This document shows, one piece after another, positions 36,026 through 47,000 of a stretch of 64,000 bases of DNA. The DNA is taken from assembly GCF_030167925.1 (NCBI RefSeq), contig NZ_JASKUT010000002.1:868001-932000 (forward strand). The letters run 5' to 3'. Both the position numbers and the translations under genes were made by a program. The notes beneath the pieces are model-generated. The model was not told the origin of the DNA. It did no database searches and worked only from the letters and a program-made list of their open reading frames with translations. The stretch comes from Paenibacillus silviterrae (GTDB lineage: Bacteria > Bacillota > Bacilli > Paenibacillales > NBRC-103111). Position 1 is the stretch's first letter. The number at the start of each line of letters is the position of its first letter.

Positions 36026-36895
36026 ATGAAGGCAAAACAATGGCAGGACCTTATCGCTCCAGCTATCATCTACGCTATGTTATCGTTATTGGCACTGATC
36101 GTTGTGTATCCGTTTATCCACGTGATTTCGGTATCCTTCAGCGGCCGCGGGGAAGCGCTCCGCAGCGGGTTTCATTTCATCCCGCGGGATTTCGAGTGGG
36201 CAGCTTATAAGGAGCTGCTGGAGTATCCGTTCATCTGGACGGGCTACATGAATACGCTGTTCCGTATGTCTGCAGGCACGCTCCTGACGCTGCTGGTTAC
36301 CGTCTGCGCCGCTTACCCGCTCTCGCGTCCCGATTTCCCCATGAAGCGTATTCTGGTGCTGCTTCTTCTCTTCACGATGATTTTTGACGGGGGCATTGTG
36401 CCGAACTATTTGTTAATGAAGGAGCTGCACCTGTTGAACTCACGATGGGTCTACGTGCTGCCGACAGCGGCTAATGCTTTCCAGGTGCTTGTGATGATCT
36501 CGTTTTTCCGATCCATACCGGACGCGCTGATTGAAGCGGCCCGCATTGATGGTGCTAGGGATATAAGGATCCTGTTCCTCATTGTACTGCCGTTGTCAAT
36601 TCCGTCGCTCGTAACCATAGGGCTCTGGTCGCTGGTTCACCATATCAACGCTTTTATGGATAATCTGCTGTACGTCACCGATCAGTCCAAATTCGTTCTG
36701 CAGCAAGTGGTCCGGCAAATCCTCATTGAAAATAAGCTGGATCCGTTCACGACAGCCACCGATACGACTCCCCCCGCCCCGGAAAGTCTGAAAATGGCTG
36801 CAGTCATCGTCTGCACTTTACCGGTGATAGTGTTGTATCCGTTTTTACTTCAATACTTTGAGAAAGGAACGATGATTGGATCGGTGAAGGGCTAG
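36026..36895 (+). CDS. Sugar ABC transporter permease (LplC/YtcP-like)
   Basis: 289 residues with six predicted TM helices and the EAA loop ALIEAARIDGARDIRILFLIVLP near 180. The stretch PFIHVISVSFSGRGEALRSG after TM1 is typical of YtcP/LplC proteins. It starts 19 bases after the partner permease behind AGGGGGAAG and completes the transmembrane part. No ATPase gene follows. Confidence 0.92.
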   Translation: MKAKQWQDLIAPAIIYAMLSLLALIVVYPFIHVISVSFSGRGEALRSGFHFIPRDFEWAAYKELLEYPFIWTGYMNTLFRMSAGTLLTLLVTVCAAYPLSRPDFPMKRILVLLLLFTMIFDGGIVPNYLLMKELHLLNSRWVYVLPTAANAFQVLVMISFFRSIPDALIEAARIDGARDIRILFLIVLPLSIPSLVTIGLWSLVHHINAFMDNLLYVTDQSKFVLQQVVRQILIENKLDPFTTATDTTPPAPESLKMAAVIVCTLPVIVLYPFLLQYFEKGTMIGSVKG

Positions 36896-36900
36896 AGCCG

Positions 36901-36922
36901 GGGGACCTAACGGGTCCCTTTC
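36901..36922 (+). terminator. Small hairpin between permease and beta-helix enzyme genes
   Basis: GGGACC-taac-GGGTCCC followed by only three T. More likely an mRNA processing or attenuation site than a full stop, since the next gene follows closely. Confidence 0.35.
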
Positions 36923-36952
36923 GGAAGTTCAATTCGACTTGGAGGGATGAAG

Positions 36953-39900
36953 ATGAGAAGAAGAAAGGTTATTGTCTTATGGGTCATTGTCTTGCTACTG
37001 TTTTGTTTCCCGTTCACCGGGGCTCAAGCGGAGGAATTCTCGGACTCGGGTGCCACCTATTATGTATCGGTAACCGGAAATGACTCCAACCCTGGAACAC
37101 TCGAGGCTCCTTTCCTTACCTTGGAGAAGGCAAGAGATGCCGTGCGGCAGCTGAAGCAAAGCTCCGGGCTCCCTGACGGCGGCGTCACGGTCTATTTAAG
37201 AGGCGGCAGCTACAATCGTACCGGTAGCTTCCTGCTGGAGGGGCAGGATTCCGGAACCGCGGATAAGCCGATCAAGTACCGAGCCTATCCCGGAGAATCG
37301 GTTCGGTTGAACGGAGGCAAAAAGCTGGAGAAGAGCTGGTTCACCCCGGTAACGGACTCTTCCGTCCTTAACCGAATCATCAGCACGGACGCCAGAGCGA
37401 AGGTGCTTCAGGCCGATATGATGGGTCACGGCATTACTGATTATGGCGTCATCAGCCGTCATGGTTATTATAAAGCAAATGACGTCAGCCAAGTCCCTCC
37501 CATGGAGCTGTACATCGACGGCCAAGGCATGACGTTGGCCCGCTGGCCCAATAACGGTACCGTCCAGATGGGAAATATTCTTGATCCCGGGCCGACTCGA
37601 AAGGACCCCGATCTGCAGACAAGAGGAGGTACTTTCGCTTACTCCTACGAACGGCCGGAGCTTTGGACACAAGCGAATGATATATGGCTGGATGGCATAT
37701 TCGGGTACAGCTGGGAATGGTCGTACAACAAGGTCGCGGCTATCGATACGGCCAATAAGACCATTACTTTAGCTTATGGGGAAATGAGCGGTCTGTTCAA
37801 AAACTGGTACCCCGATTTCCATTTTGCTCAGAATTTATTGGAAGAGATCGATATGCCCGGGGAGTATTACATCGACCGGAGCCGTGGCATTTTATATTTC
37901 ATGCCGACGGCCGCTTTTCAAACGGATGCACCTGAAATTACCGTCTCAATGCTGAAGACACCGCTTATTAATGCCGTCAACACGTCATATGTGACCTTCG
38001 AAGACCTGATCCTAGAGAACGGAAGGGATTCTGCAGCAGTCATTATGGGCGGCAGCCATGTTAGGTTCTTGCATTGTGAAATCCGCAACTTCACGAACGG
38101 CGGCGTGCTGATCAACACCCAAAGCAGGTGGCTGTACAACGACTTCGCCAAAGCGACAGGGGTGAACCATGCCGTCATCAGCAGCCATATTCACCATATC
38201 GGTGGAACGGGAGTCATTCTAAACGGAGGCGATCGGCTTACCCTGGAGCCGGGCAACAACGCGGTGGAGAACAGTCACATCCATGATTTTGCCTACTACC
38301 ATAAAGCGTATAACCCCAGCGTAATCCTGACGGGAGCAGGGAACCGCGTATCCCACAGCGAAATTCATGACGCGCCCCATCCCGGTATCCTGATCTTCGG
38401 CAACGACCATCTGGTGGAATACAACAACATCTATGATGTATGCAAAACCTTCTCGGACCTCGGCGCGATTTATATGAATCTGGGCGCTTCGCCGCATGAG
38501 CGGGGATCGGTGATCCGCAGAAATTACTTCCATCACATAGGAGAGGGCAAGGCCGGCGTGCAGGGAGTCTATCCTGACAATTTCACCATGGGATTGACGA
38601 TTGAAGAAAATATTTTTTACCGGATGGGCAATTCCGCCATTCTTAACAACGGAGGTGCTCATATCCGTACCCGCAACAACCTCTTTATCGACGCGAAGGT
38701 TCCGTACGATTACGCGGATCTCTACTTGGGCAGCGGCCCTGACCAGCAAATCTCTAAAAATTACATGCCCCAGTGGAAGGCTCTGTTTGAAAAATATAAC
38801 AACTTCGCCGGAATGCCGCATTTAGTGAAATACCCCGAGCTGGCAAACTTCTTCACAGAAAACCGGTATTATCCGGACACCAACACGTTCCAGAATAATG
38901 TCGTGTACAATCCAACGAAAACAAGAAGCAGCACTACGAACGCGCAGGGGGCGTATGATAAATTCAATCTGGTCCAATACGCGAAAAACTGGATAACGGA
39001 CCGTGACCCGGGCTTCGTGAATTTAGCAGGCGGTGATCTGAATCTGAAACCGGATGCGGAGGTATTCCAGCAGATCCCGGATTTCCAAGCGATCCCTTTC
39101 CATGAGATCGGCATCCATGGCAAGGCCGGACCCTATCTGGCTCCGGAAGTGATTCCTGTACAACATGTCAAGCTGTATGATGAGAATATTACTATCGGCA
39201 TCGGCAAATCGTATACGCTGTACTCGGCCGTGCTTCCTTGGAACGCCACAAATTCGAAACTTCAGTATACTTCCAGCAACCCGTCGGTCGTGAAGGTGGA
39301 TGCGGACGGCAAGCTGAAAGGGGTCAATCTGGGAAGTGCGGTCGTCACCGCAGTCTCGGCCGACAATCTGCTCTTACAGGATGAGGTGATCGTTACCGTC
39401 GAGGTCGGCGATGGGATCATGGATTATACGGATTTTGAGAACGGACGCAACGGATGGCCGAGTGATCCGAATCGTAGCATCGTCGAGGTTGACGGAGGCA
39501 ACCATATGTATAAACTACTGAAGGGCGCTACTGCGCTGAATGAGAACGACTTCAGTAATTATGAGCTGACCTTCAAGCTGAAGATTCCGGCTGAAATACC
39601 GGAATTGGCCACATTCTACGTGTTCGACAGGCTGAATCCGAGCGGCAGCGGCGGCAGAATCGGATACCGGAAGTTCGCGGACGGTACCTCCTCTTGGATT
39701 CTTTATAATGCCGCTTGGGGTACGGTTAAGCAGAACACGCTTACCACCCAGGATCTTCTCCCGGATACTGTCTACCACATAAAAATGATCGTCAAGGGGG
39801 CGGAGATCAGTGTTTACGCCAACGGCAAGCTTAAGCTGAAGGCCTCCGACCCGACATTCAATGCTTCCGGTAAGGTCGGATTCTATGCCGGCGGCTTCAG

Positions 39901-41479
39901 CTATCTCATGTTCGACGATATCAAGTTCTCCGTTCCCAATACAGAGGTTGCCGGCTTGCTGCTGGATAGGAGCAGCATCAACATGGTAGTAGACGAACGG
40001 CAGAAGCTCCAGGTCCAATTCGATCCTTCAGATGCTTCCAACCGTTCCGTCCTCTGGCATTCCACCCATCCGGAGGTTGCCACTGTCGATGCGGAGGGTA
40101 CGATAACCGCTCTTGCGCAAGGGGAGACCGAGGTCATCGTTACATCAGCTGCCAATCAGGAAGCAACAGCTGCCGTCCGGATCCTGGTATCGGACATTTT
40201 ACACTATACTGATTTTGATTCGGGAGCGAACGGGTGGCCGGTGGATCCGAATCGCAGCGTTGTTACGGTGAACGGCAATAAGATGTACAAAATCGTAAAG
40301 GGAGCCTCCGCGCTTCATCCGAAGGTTTTTACCAGCTATGATCTAAATTTCAAGCTGAGGACGCCTGCAGCGATGCCAGACCTGGGAACCTTCTACGTCT
40401 ATGACCGTTCCGCCTCCGGCAGCTCGGGCAAGATCGGATACCGGAAATATGAGGACGGCACTTCACAGTGGATTCTCTACAATGCGGCATGGGCTGTGCT
40501 CCAATCAAAAAACTTAGCTTATGAAGATCTGAAGCCGAATACAGAATATCAGGTTCGAATAAGTGTCGATGGGGCCTCAATTCGGGTGTTTGTGAATGGC
40601 GAACTGAAGCTGGAGGGAATGGATCCCAAACACAATCCGACAGGAACGGTGGGCTTCTATGTGGGCGGCTTCAGCGAATTTTGGTTTGACGACATCAAAT
40701 TTACGCTGATAGACCGGACCGCCCCTGTGACCACGGCTTCGATGACGCCGGCAACGCCTGACGGTGCGAACGGGTGGTATACTACCCCCGTGACGGTTGC
40801 CCTGCATGCCTCTGATGAGGGTTCCAGAGTGACAAACAGCGTGTATAGCACGGATGGCGGCGGGACATGGGCGACTTACACCGGCCCCATCACGTTCAGC
40901 CAGGAAGGCCAATACACGATGTTATATCGTTCTGTTGATTTGTTGGGGAACAGAGAAGCCGCTCAATCCCTAAGCTTCAAGCTGGATAACGGGGTCCCAG
41001 AGCTATCCGTTGCTCAGCCTGCCGCCAAAGCCTATGCGGACTCGGAAACCTTGACACTATCCTGGGCAACAGCTGATGCGATGTCCGGCGTGGCGCCCGA
41101 CAAAACGATCGCGCACCTGGACGGTGTGACTGTGGAGCAGGGATCCGCTGTTCCACTGTACACGCTGCCCTTAGGCTCCCATACGTTCAGGGTAAACGTC
41201 AGCGATGCTGCCGGGAATATGCAGGATACTACGGTAACGTTCTCTACATATGCCGATGTAAGTTCACTAAAGACATTGATCGACGAATTCACTGAAAGGT
41301 CCTGGATTGACAATATGGGGATTGCTAACAGTCTCATTCAGAAATTGGATACCGGTCAAACGGAAGCCTTTCTACATGAGGTTCAAGCGCAGACCGGAAA
41401 GCATATCCGAACGGAAGCAGCTTTGTATCTACTTCGGGACATCCACGCAATCCTTGCGAGGAAGAGGATAGAAGAATAA
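36953..41479 (+). CDS. Very large secreted right-handed beta-helix enzyme with Ig and jelly-roll domains
   Basis: 1508 residues. Signal peptide about 1-27 (GAQA). TYYVSVTGNDSNPGT opens a beta-helix region to about 725, with PGEYYIDRSRGILYFMP, VTFEDLILENGRDSAAVIMGG and VIRRNYFHHIGEGKAGVQG. Then Big_2-like (740-820, SNPSVVKVDADG), a concanavalin-like domain (825-1000), a second Big_2 (1003-1080, HPEVATVDAEG), a second concanavalin-like domain (1085-1250), two Ig-like domains (1255-1425) and a helical C-terminus. Its N-terminal blocks are shared with the broken gene at 13334-15669. It is probably the secreted depolymerase feeding the importer encoded just upstream; the PL or GH family was not resolved. 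ATG 36953 is preferred (GGAGGG 6 bases upstream). Confidence 0.8.
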   Translation: MRRRKVIVLWVIVLLLFCFPFTGAQAEEFSDSGATYYVSVTGNDSNPGTLEAPFLTLEKARDAVRQLKQSSGLPDGGVTVYLRGGSYNRTGSFLLEGQDSGTADKPIKYRAYPGESVRLNGGKKLEKSWFTPVTDSSVLNRIISTDARAKVLQADMMGHGITDYGVISRHGYYKANDVSQVPPMELYIDGQGMTLARWPNNGTVQMGNILDPGPTRKDPDLQTRGGTFAYSYERPELWTQANDIWLDGIFGYSWEWSYNKVAAIDTANKTITLAYGEMSGLFKNWYPDFHFAQNLLEEIDMPGEYYIDRSRGILYFMPTAAFQTDAPEITVSMLKTPLINAVNTSYVTFEDLILENGRDSAAVIMGGSHVRFLHCEIRNFTNGGVLINTQSRWLYNDFAKATGVNHAVISSHIHHIGGTGVILNGGDRLTLEPGNNAVENSHIHDFAYYHKAYNPSVILTGAGNRVSHSEIHDAPHPGILIFGNDHLVEYNNIYDVCKTFSDLGAIYMNLGASPHERGSVIRRNYFHHIGEGKAGVQGVYPDNFTMGLTIEENIFYRMGNSAILNNGGAHIRTRNNLFIDAKVPYDYADLYLGSGPDQQISKNYMPQWKALFEKYNNFAGMPHLVKYPELANFFTENRYYPDTNTFQNNVVYNPTKTRSSTTNAQGAYDKFNLVQYAKNWITDRDPGFVNLAGGDLNLKPDAEVFQQIPDFQAIPFHEIGIHGKAGPYLAPEVIPVQHVKLYDENITIGIGKSYTLYSAVLPWNATNSKLQYTSSNPSVVKVDADGKLKGVNLGSAVVTAVSADNLLLQDEVIVTVEVGDGIMDYTDFENGRNGWPSDPNRSIVEVDGGNHMYKLLKGATALNENDFSNYELTFKLKIPAEIPELATFYVFDRLNPSGSGGRIGYRKFADGTSSWILYNAAWGTVKQNTLTTQDLLPDTVYHIKMIVKGAEISVYANGKLKLKASDPTFNASGKVGFYAGGFSYLMFDDIKFSVPNTEVAGLLLDRSSINMVVDERQKLQVQFDPSDASNRSVLWHSTHPEVATVDAEGTITALAQGETEVIVTSAANQEATAAVRILVSDILHYTDFDSGANGWPVDPNRSVVTVNGNKMYKIVKGASALHPKVFTSYDLNFKLRTPAAMPDLGTFYVYDRSASGSSGKIGYRKYEDGTSQWILYNAAWAVLQSKNLAYEDLKPNTEYQVRISVDGASIRVFVNGELKLEGMDPKHNPTGTVGFYVGGFSEFWFDDIKFTLIDRTAPVTTASMTPATPDGANGWYTTPVTVALHASDEGSRVTNSVYSTDGGGTWATYTGPITFSQEGQYTMLYRSVDLLGNREAAQSLSFKLDNGVPELSVAQPAAKAYADSETLTLSWATADAMSGVAPDKTIAHLDGVTVEQGSAVPLYTLPLGSHTFRVNVSDAAGNMQDTTVTFSTYADVSSLKTLIDEFTERSWIDNMGIANSLIQKLDTGQTEAFLHEVQAQTGKHIRTEAALYLLRDIHAILARKRIEE

Positions 41480-41485
41480 TAGCAA

Positions 41486-41520
41486 AGAGGAGGCTGTTCC
41501 ACTTGGGGAGCCCCCTCTGT
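41486..41520 (+). terminator. Hairpin after the beta-helix enzyme gene
   Basis: GAGGAGGCT and AGCCCCCTC pair with one mismatch soon after the stop codon; the T tract behind is poor. Confidence 0.4.
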
Positions 41521-41539
41521 TCATACTTTATTGTCAGTT

Positions 41540-42097
41540 TTATTGGAGCAGCTTGAAAAACTCCCGCATGAAGCCAGGCAAATCCGGCCACGCATGACCG
41601 GTGACCAAGCGGCCGTCCACATGCAAGGTTTCCGAGCCGTATACCGCGCCGAGCCGCTCAACGTCATGGCGGCAGGCAGTGTAAGCCGTCATCGTCTTGC
41701 CTTCAAAATACCGGGTGTCCTGCAAGGCAGAAAACACCTGCGCCGCATGACAGATTGCCCCGACCGGCTTGTTCTCCTCCAAGAAGTGGACTAGAATTCG
41801 CGGAATTTCCGCGTGATTGCGGATGTACTCCGGTGCCCTTCCTCCGGGAATGATCAGTCCTGCGTAATCGGCCGGGTTCACATCGGCAAAGGCGATATGA
41901 GCAGGCAGCAGGTGCGCCGGCTTTTCCGTATACGTCTCCCAGCCTTCCACGAAATCGTGAACGACAGTGTTTAGCACCTTCTTGGTCGGAGCTGCAATGA
42001 CCGCCTCATAGCCTTCCTCCAATACCCGGAAATAGGGGTAATACACCTCTAATACCTCTGCTGCGTCTCCCGTTACAATAAGGATCTTCTTAGACAT
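41540..42097 (-). CDS. DJ-1/PfpI family protein
   Basis: 185 residues. The PfpI/DJ-1 fold is shown by KKILIVTGDAAEVLE at the start, IIPGGRAPEY near 82-91 and the nucleophile elbow AICHAAQ with Cys116. Members act as glyoxalases/deglycases, chaperones or amidohydrolases; the substrate cannot be told from sequence. Start at 42097 (MSKKIL) with AAGGAG about 12 bases upstream; the upstream in-frame start at 42133 adds residues that do not belong to the fold. No operon partner. Confidence 0.88.
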   Translation of the reverse strand: MSKKILIVTGDAAEVLEVYYPYFRVLEEGYEAVIAAPTKKVLNTVVHDFVEGWETYTEKPAHLLPAHIAFADVNPADYAGLIIPGGRAPEYIRNHAEIPRILVHFLEENKPVGAICHAAQVFSALQDTRYFEGKTMTAYTACRHDVERLGAVYGSETLHVDGRLVTGHAWPDLPGFMREFFKLLQ

Positions 42098-42391
42098 CAA
42101 CGTCTCACTCCTTGGAAATTTATGGGCACTCATTTTTTATTATGCTATTAAACTAGACGCATTGTAAATGGGTGGGAATTGTCGAAACTAACCGAGTCCA
42201 CACAAAGGTGAGCAGAAGGGGGGAGAGCTTCCATGACGTCATAACGTTTTGTGGGATTGACGTTCTACTCTATGATGAGTAAAACTCGTTACCGCTCACA
42301 TGTCCGAAGCAACTGTTTGCATAATTTGGTAAATGGTAAGATTGGCAATGTATCAACCACTATTTGTATTTGAAGGGAGAGTAAGTTTTAC

Positions 42392-42562
42392 ATGAAAAGT
42401 TGGAGAAAACGTTTGATCACGGGGACGCTGGCCATTGCGCTGGCTGCCGGAGGAGGGCTTACGGCCCCAAGCAAAGCGGATGCCATGTCGGCGATCTTCC
42501 CGCCTTGTGACGGTTTCATGGACTGCATTTATACGGCGAATTGGTATTACTTCCATCGGTAA
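42392..42562 (+). CDS. Small secreted peptide, 56 residues, two cysteines
   Basis: A short open frame. It reads MKSWRKRLITGTLAIALAAG, then a stretch ending PSKADA that looks like a signal-peptidase site, and a mature part of about 25 residues rich in aromatic residues with Cys-Asp-Gly-Phe-Met-Asp-Cys and a YYFHR end. AAGGGAGAG lies about 10 bases before the ATG and a clean terminator follows 16 bases after the stop, so this is a complete small transcription unit. The two cysteines, four residues apart, could form a disulphide loop. I recognise no family; a signalling or antimicrobial peptide, or a small envelope protein, are possible. Confidence 0.65.
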   Translation: MKSWRKRLITGTLAIALAAGGGLTAPSKADAMSAIFPPCDGFMDCIYTANWYYFHR

Positions 42563-42576
42563 ATGAAAAAGAATGC

Positions 42577-42612
42577 AGCCCGCTGAGACTCACTTTCAGC
42601 GGGTATTTTTTT
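42577..42612 (+). terminator. Terminator of the small peptide gene
   Basis: CCCGCTGA and TCAGCGGG form a perfect 8-base stem followed by TATTTTTTT. Confidence 0.85.
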
Positions 42613-42856
42613 GGCAGTGGATCCCCACACGTAGACTCGCCCGAAAGAGGGGAACACCCCCCTAACGTGAATCCGTAGATTGCATTTTGGCCGAACTTTC
42701 CGACCAGGTAATGCTTGCTTACAGTATTCCCATTAAAATCGGAGAAGTAAATAAAAGGGAAGGCACCACCAGTCCAGCTATATATCCACTTTCTTCAAGA
42801 ATTGATATAATTGGAATAGGAATACAGGATAAAATATTGGGTAACAAGGAGTAACT

Positions 42857-43996
42857 ATGAAAGTAATACTGGTGGATGACGAAAATTTAGCCTTGTGCTA
42901 CTTGGAATATCAGCTGATGAACAGCGGCTATGGTCCGATTGAAATTATGGGTAAATTTACCAACCCCTTTGAAGCTAAACAATTCGCAATGAAGAATGAC
43001 AGCCTTCAAGTTGTCTTTTTGGATATCCATATCCCTGAGATAAGCGGACTTGAATGGGCTGAGCAAGCCTTAGAATGGAATCCCCATTTACATATTGTAT
43101 TTGTAACCGCCTATGACCAATTCGCCATCTCAGCGTTTGAGTTGAATGCTTTGGATTATTTATTGAAGCCCGTTAAAAGGGAGCGACTAGTCAAAACCCT
43201 GCAACGTATAGAAGAGCGTCTCCGCGAGTCAACTGCGCCGTTACATCATAACAAAGCCGGGCTGCGAGTAACCATGCTCCAACAGCTGCTGATCGAGGAA
43301 AAACCGGGGCAGCTTTCACCATTACGGTGGCGAACAACAAAGGCTCAAGAGCTGTTTGTTTATTTGCTTCAGCATCGAGGTCAGATCATACGTAAGACAA
43401 CCCTTGCCGATCTGCTCTGGCAGGGCTTCGAGCCGAGTCGCGCGAATTCCCAGCTCTATACGGCAATCTATCATATCCGCAAGACATTAGAGCCGTTTGC
43501 ACATCATCTGGAAATAGCTAGCACGTCGGAAGGCTACATGCTGTCCCTCCGAGATGTCACATTGGATGTGGAGGAATGGGAAGGGCGAATCGGTGCCAAT
43601 GTGCCGATTACTGCGGAAACCGTCCAAGAGCATGAGCAGTCTATAAGCTTATATAAGGGAGATTACCTGGAAGAATGCGATTATTGGTGGATTGAAGGGG
43701 AACGGCACCGGCTGAAGATGTTATGGATTCGAACCGTCCTGCAACTTGCCTCCTGGTATGCTTCCTGCGCTATGTATGACCAGGCCATAGAGAAGTATGT
43801 AGAAGTAACCCGGCGTCATCCCCAAGCGGAGGAGGCGCACTTTGCCTTGATGAAGTTATATGCCGATATGGGGCAGTCCCAATCCGTACATCGCCAATAT
43901 GAGCAGCTCCTGAACGTATTGTGGGAGGATCTTGGCGCAATGCCCAGCCATGCTATCACAAATTGGTATCAGCAGTGGAAGAGCAATAAGGAATGA
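42857..43996 (+). CDS. Response regulator with winged-helix and BTAD domains (SARP-like)
   Basis: 379 residues. A REC domain (about 1-120) with the acidic pair Asp8-Asp9, phospho-acceptor Asp56 in FLDIHIPE, Thr85 and Lys104; then a winged-helix DNA-binding domain (about 150-230; QLYTAIYHIRKTLEPF) and a BTAD bacterial activation domain (about 245-375). It should be a DNA-binding activator switched by phosphorylation. Its gene runs tail to tail with a large hybrid kinase gene, 18 bases apart, and the two are likely partners. The ATG has AAGGAG 6 bases upstream. Confidence 0.9.
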   Translation: MKVILVDDENLALCYLEYQLMNSGYGPIEIMGKFTNPFEAKQFAMKNDSLQVVFLDIHIPEISGLEWAEQALEWNPHLHIVFVTAYDQFAISAFELNALDYLLKPVKRERLVKTLQRIEERLRESTAPLHHNKAGLRVTMLQQLLIEEKPGQLSPLRWRTTKAQELFVYLLQHRGQIIRKTTLADLLWQGFEPSRANSQLYTAIYHIRKTLEPFAHHLEIASTSEGYMLSLRDVTLDVEEWEGRIGANVPITAETVQEHEQSISLYKGDYLEECDYWWIEGERHRLKMLWIRTVLQLASWYASCAMYDQAIEKYVEVTRRHPQAEEAHFALMKLYADMGQSQSVHRQYEQLLNVLWEDLGAMPSHAITNWYQQWKSNKE

Positions 43997-44014
43997 GCCT
44001 TTGAGGTTCATTCC

Positions 44015-47000
44015 TTATTTTGGTATTCTAAAGGTTACGGTCGTGCCATGATTCAGCTTGCTCTCTATCTCCAGTCCTCTGCCGTACAGCTGTTTAAGGC
44101 GCCGGTTCGTATTGCGAAGTCCAATCCCGCCCTGATCGCTTGTCGGGGAATCGAGCGCTTTTCTCATCTGGTCGGTATCCATTCCTACACCATTGTCGCG
44201 AACCGAAATATTTATATCATTATCGTGACGGGCTATTTGGATGGTTACCATCCCTCCGGAAGAACGGGTTAATAATCCATGTCTAACCGCATTTTCCACT
44301 AACGTCTGGATAGAAAGCGGAGGCACTTGAAAATACAGCTCATCCTCAAGCAGCCACTGGACCTCAAGCCGCTCCCCGAAGCGCTCTTTTTCAATATACA
44401 AGTAACTTTGGACAAGCTCAAGCTCACGTTTAACGGAAACCACGCTGTCGGTATTGTGAAAGTCAAAGCTAGTCCTCAAATAGTTGCTGAAATGCTCCAA
44501 CAACGCCTGCATCCTGGAGATATCTATTGTTCCCAGAGCGGAAATAGTGTTAATGGTGTTATAGAGAAAATGGGGCTGAATCTGGGCTTGCAGCCACGCG
44601 GCCTCAATCCGTAACCGCTCTTCTATCGAAATTTTAAGCTCTGTCCATGCACGAACACGAGACTTCAATTCCAGAGAGCTTACCGGTTTGGTCACATAGT
44701 CGTTGGCCCCCGATTGGAAGCCCGCTTGGATATCTTCCGGTCGGCTGCGCGCTGTTAACAACAAAATAGGTAGCTCGGAAGCCGAGTATCGTTCACGAAT
44801 GATACGGGCCAGCTCGTACCCGGACATGTGCGGCATCATCGCATCCATAATCAATAAATCAAAATCAGCCTGCTCCAGCTCGGCCAATGCCTCTGTGCCG
44901 CTAAGAGCGGTACTGACCTCATAATGCTGTCCGCCAAGCATATCCGACATGATTTGTAAGTTCACAGGATCATCGTCAATTACCATGATCTTAGGCCAAT
45001 TTCGAATGAGAGTCTCTTCCGTCATCCCGCCGAGCTCCGGAGAAGCCTCTGCGGCAGCAGCCGACTCATCCATAAGGTATTGCGGGATATTTTCCAAGCG
45101 ATTTGTCTGCTCATCTTCCCCGGACAAAGGAATGGTAAACGTGAAGGTCGAGCCTTCACCAAGCATTGATGTCACATGCAGCTCTCCGCCCTGGAGTTCG
45201 ACAAGCTGCTTGCAAATGCTTAAACCAAGCCCGAAACCGCCATAGGAGGACGTATTTGTATTCCCCTGCTCATAAGGAAGAAACACACGCTGCTGCGCAT
45301 CCTCGTCCATGCCGATTCCCGTATCGCTGATTTGGATCCGTGCCATTCCGTTTACAAGATCGGCGCGGATCGTAATTCTTCCTTCATCGGTAAATTTAAC
45401 GGCATTATGCAGCAGATTAAAAATAATTTGCGTGAGCCGGTGCTCATCCGCCTTGACGGAGGGAAAGCGATCCGGTATATCCACTATTAATGTAATGGGC
45501 TTGCCTTCAAGCAGGAACCGAATCATCTCAACCGTTCCAGAAACAACAGATTGAACCCTTACATTCCCCAAGCGTAATTGAAGGGCTCTGTCCTTCAAAC
45601 GTACAATATCCAGCAAATCGTCTACCATCAGGGACATACGCCGGGCGACCGAGACCTGCAATTCCAATCTAGCTTTCTGCGCTTCATGGACAGGGTGATT
45701 CGGATCGTCCAGCAGATTTTGGGCAATGTTGATAATACCATGAAGCGGATTACGCAATTCATGTGACGTATTGGCCAAAAATTCGTCTTTCACTTCGTTT
45801 GCCTGCTTAAGCTCTTCGGCAAGCTCCTTCGTACGAGCAACAGAGCGGAAGAAGCGTTTAAACCAGAAGGCGGCAAAGGCCAGCACCGTGAAAATAAGGT
45901 CGAACGGATAATGCATGAGTTCGTAAGAAAAAATTCTGGGACTGAATAGGGTCCAGAAAATATTCATTCCAAGACTGGTGCAGCATATCAGCAAATAAAT
46001 AACGTCTTCTTGTTTTCTGACGGCGGCCCGAAGAATACTGCTTGAGACGACGACGGATAGAACCAGTACCGCAACCAATAAGCTGCTCATTGTAGGCAGT
46101 GTGAGCTTGGATGGGAACAAGGCGACAAAGCCGGCATAAGCTGCACAAAAAATAGAAAACCAACGGATCGCCGGGATATTTCCGTGTTCCGGGAACATAT
46201 TCTTAAACAGCGGGGGCAGGAAGGCCATTACACCTATATAAGAAAGCAGCGTAATCTTAACGGTTACCTCGAACGATTGAGGAAACCAAAGAAAGAGCAG
46301 CCTGTCGTCTGCCGCTATAACGCTTATCAGAGCACAAAAGATGGTTAGTGCGAAGTAATTCAACCCACGATTTCCGGCACCAAGAAAATAGAGCATCAGC
46401 GCATACGATGCGTGTACGAATAAGACAACACTCAGCAGGAGCTGAAGGGTAACGGAGAGTAGGGTTCGGTGCTCGACGGCTTCCTGAGTTCCGAATCGGA
46501 TGGATTTCACAATTCCGCCTTCGCCCGCATGGTTGGAAACGGGAATCCATATGTCTAAGCTGCTGCTATCTCTCGGCAAGGTTACGGTATAGGGAATTCT
46601 ACGGGCCTCGTAGGAGTCGGGGGCCTCTGCAGGAAGGCCTGTACCACCCGCCAGCTTTCCGTTTACATAAACAGCCGAAGCATTTTTAATCCCATTTGTT
46701 CGGATACTATAGGAATTTTCTTCATGCTCATCCAGCAGAATACGAAGTCGATAGGTGCCGTAACGAAACGAAGTATTCTCTGAAGGTGCCTTATCAAAAT
46801 AGGCATCCCACGCGCCGGGCACAGCAATATATGATTTATTCCCTTGGTGCACCTGTTCCCGTGAAGCATTCTCCACAGAACTGACAATCCGATTGGGGTA
46901 AAATTCCCACTCCCCGTCTATAACGATAGTTCGGTCTTTCGGAAGCGTCCAGCCTCGAAGGTCGAGGACTCCTCGCTCCACTTTCGGATGATTCACCGGC

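Noticed and set aside
42613-42856. Possible c-di-GMP or other riboswitch before the BTAD regulator
   Set aside because: No conserved riboswitch core sequence or expression-platform hairpin could be recognised by eye.
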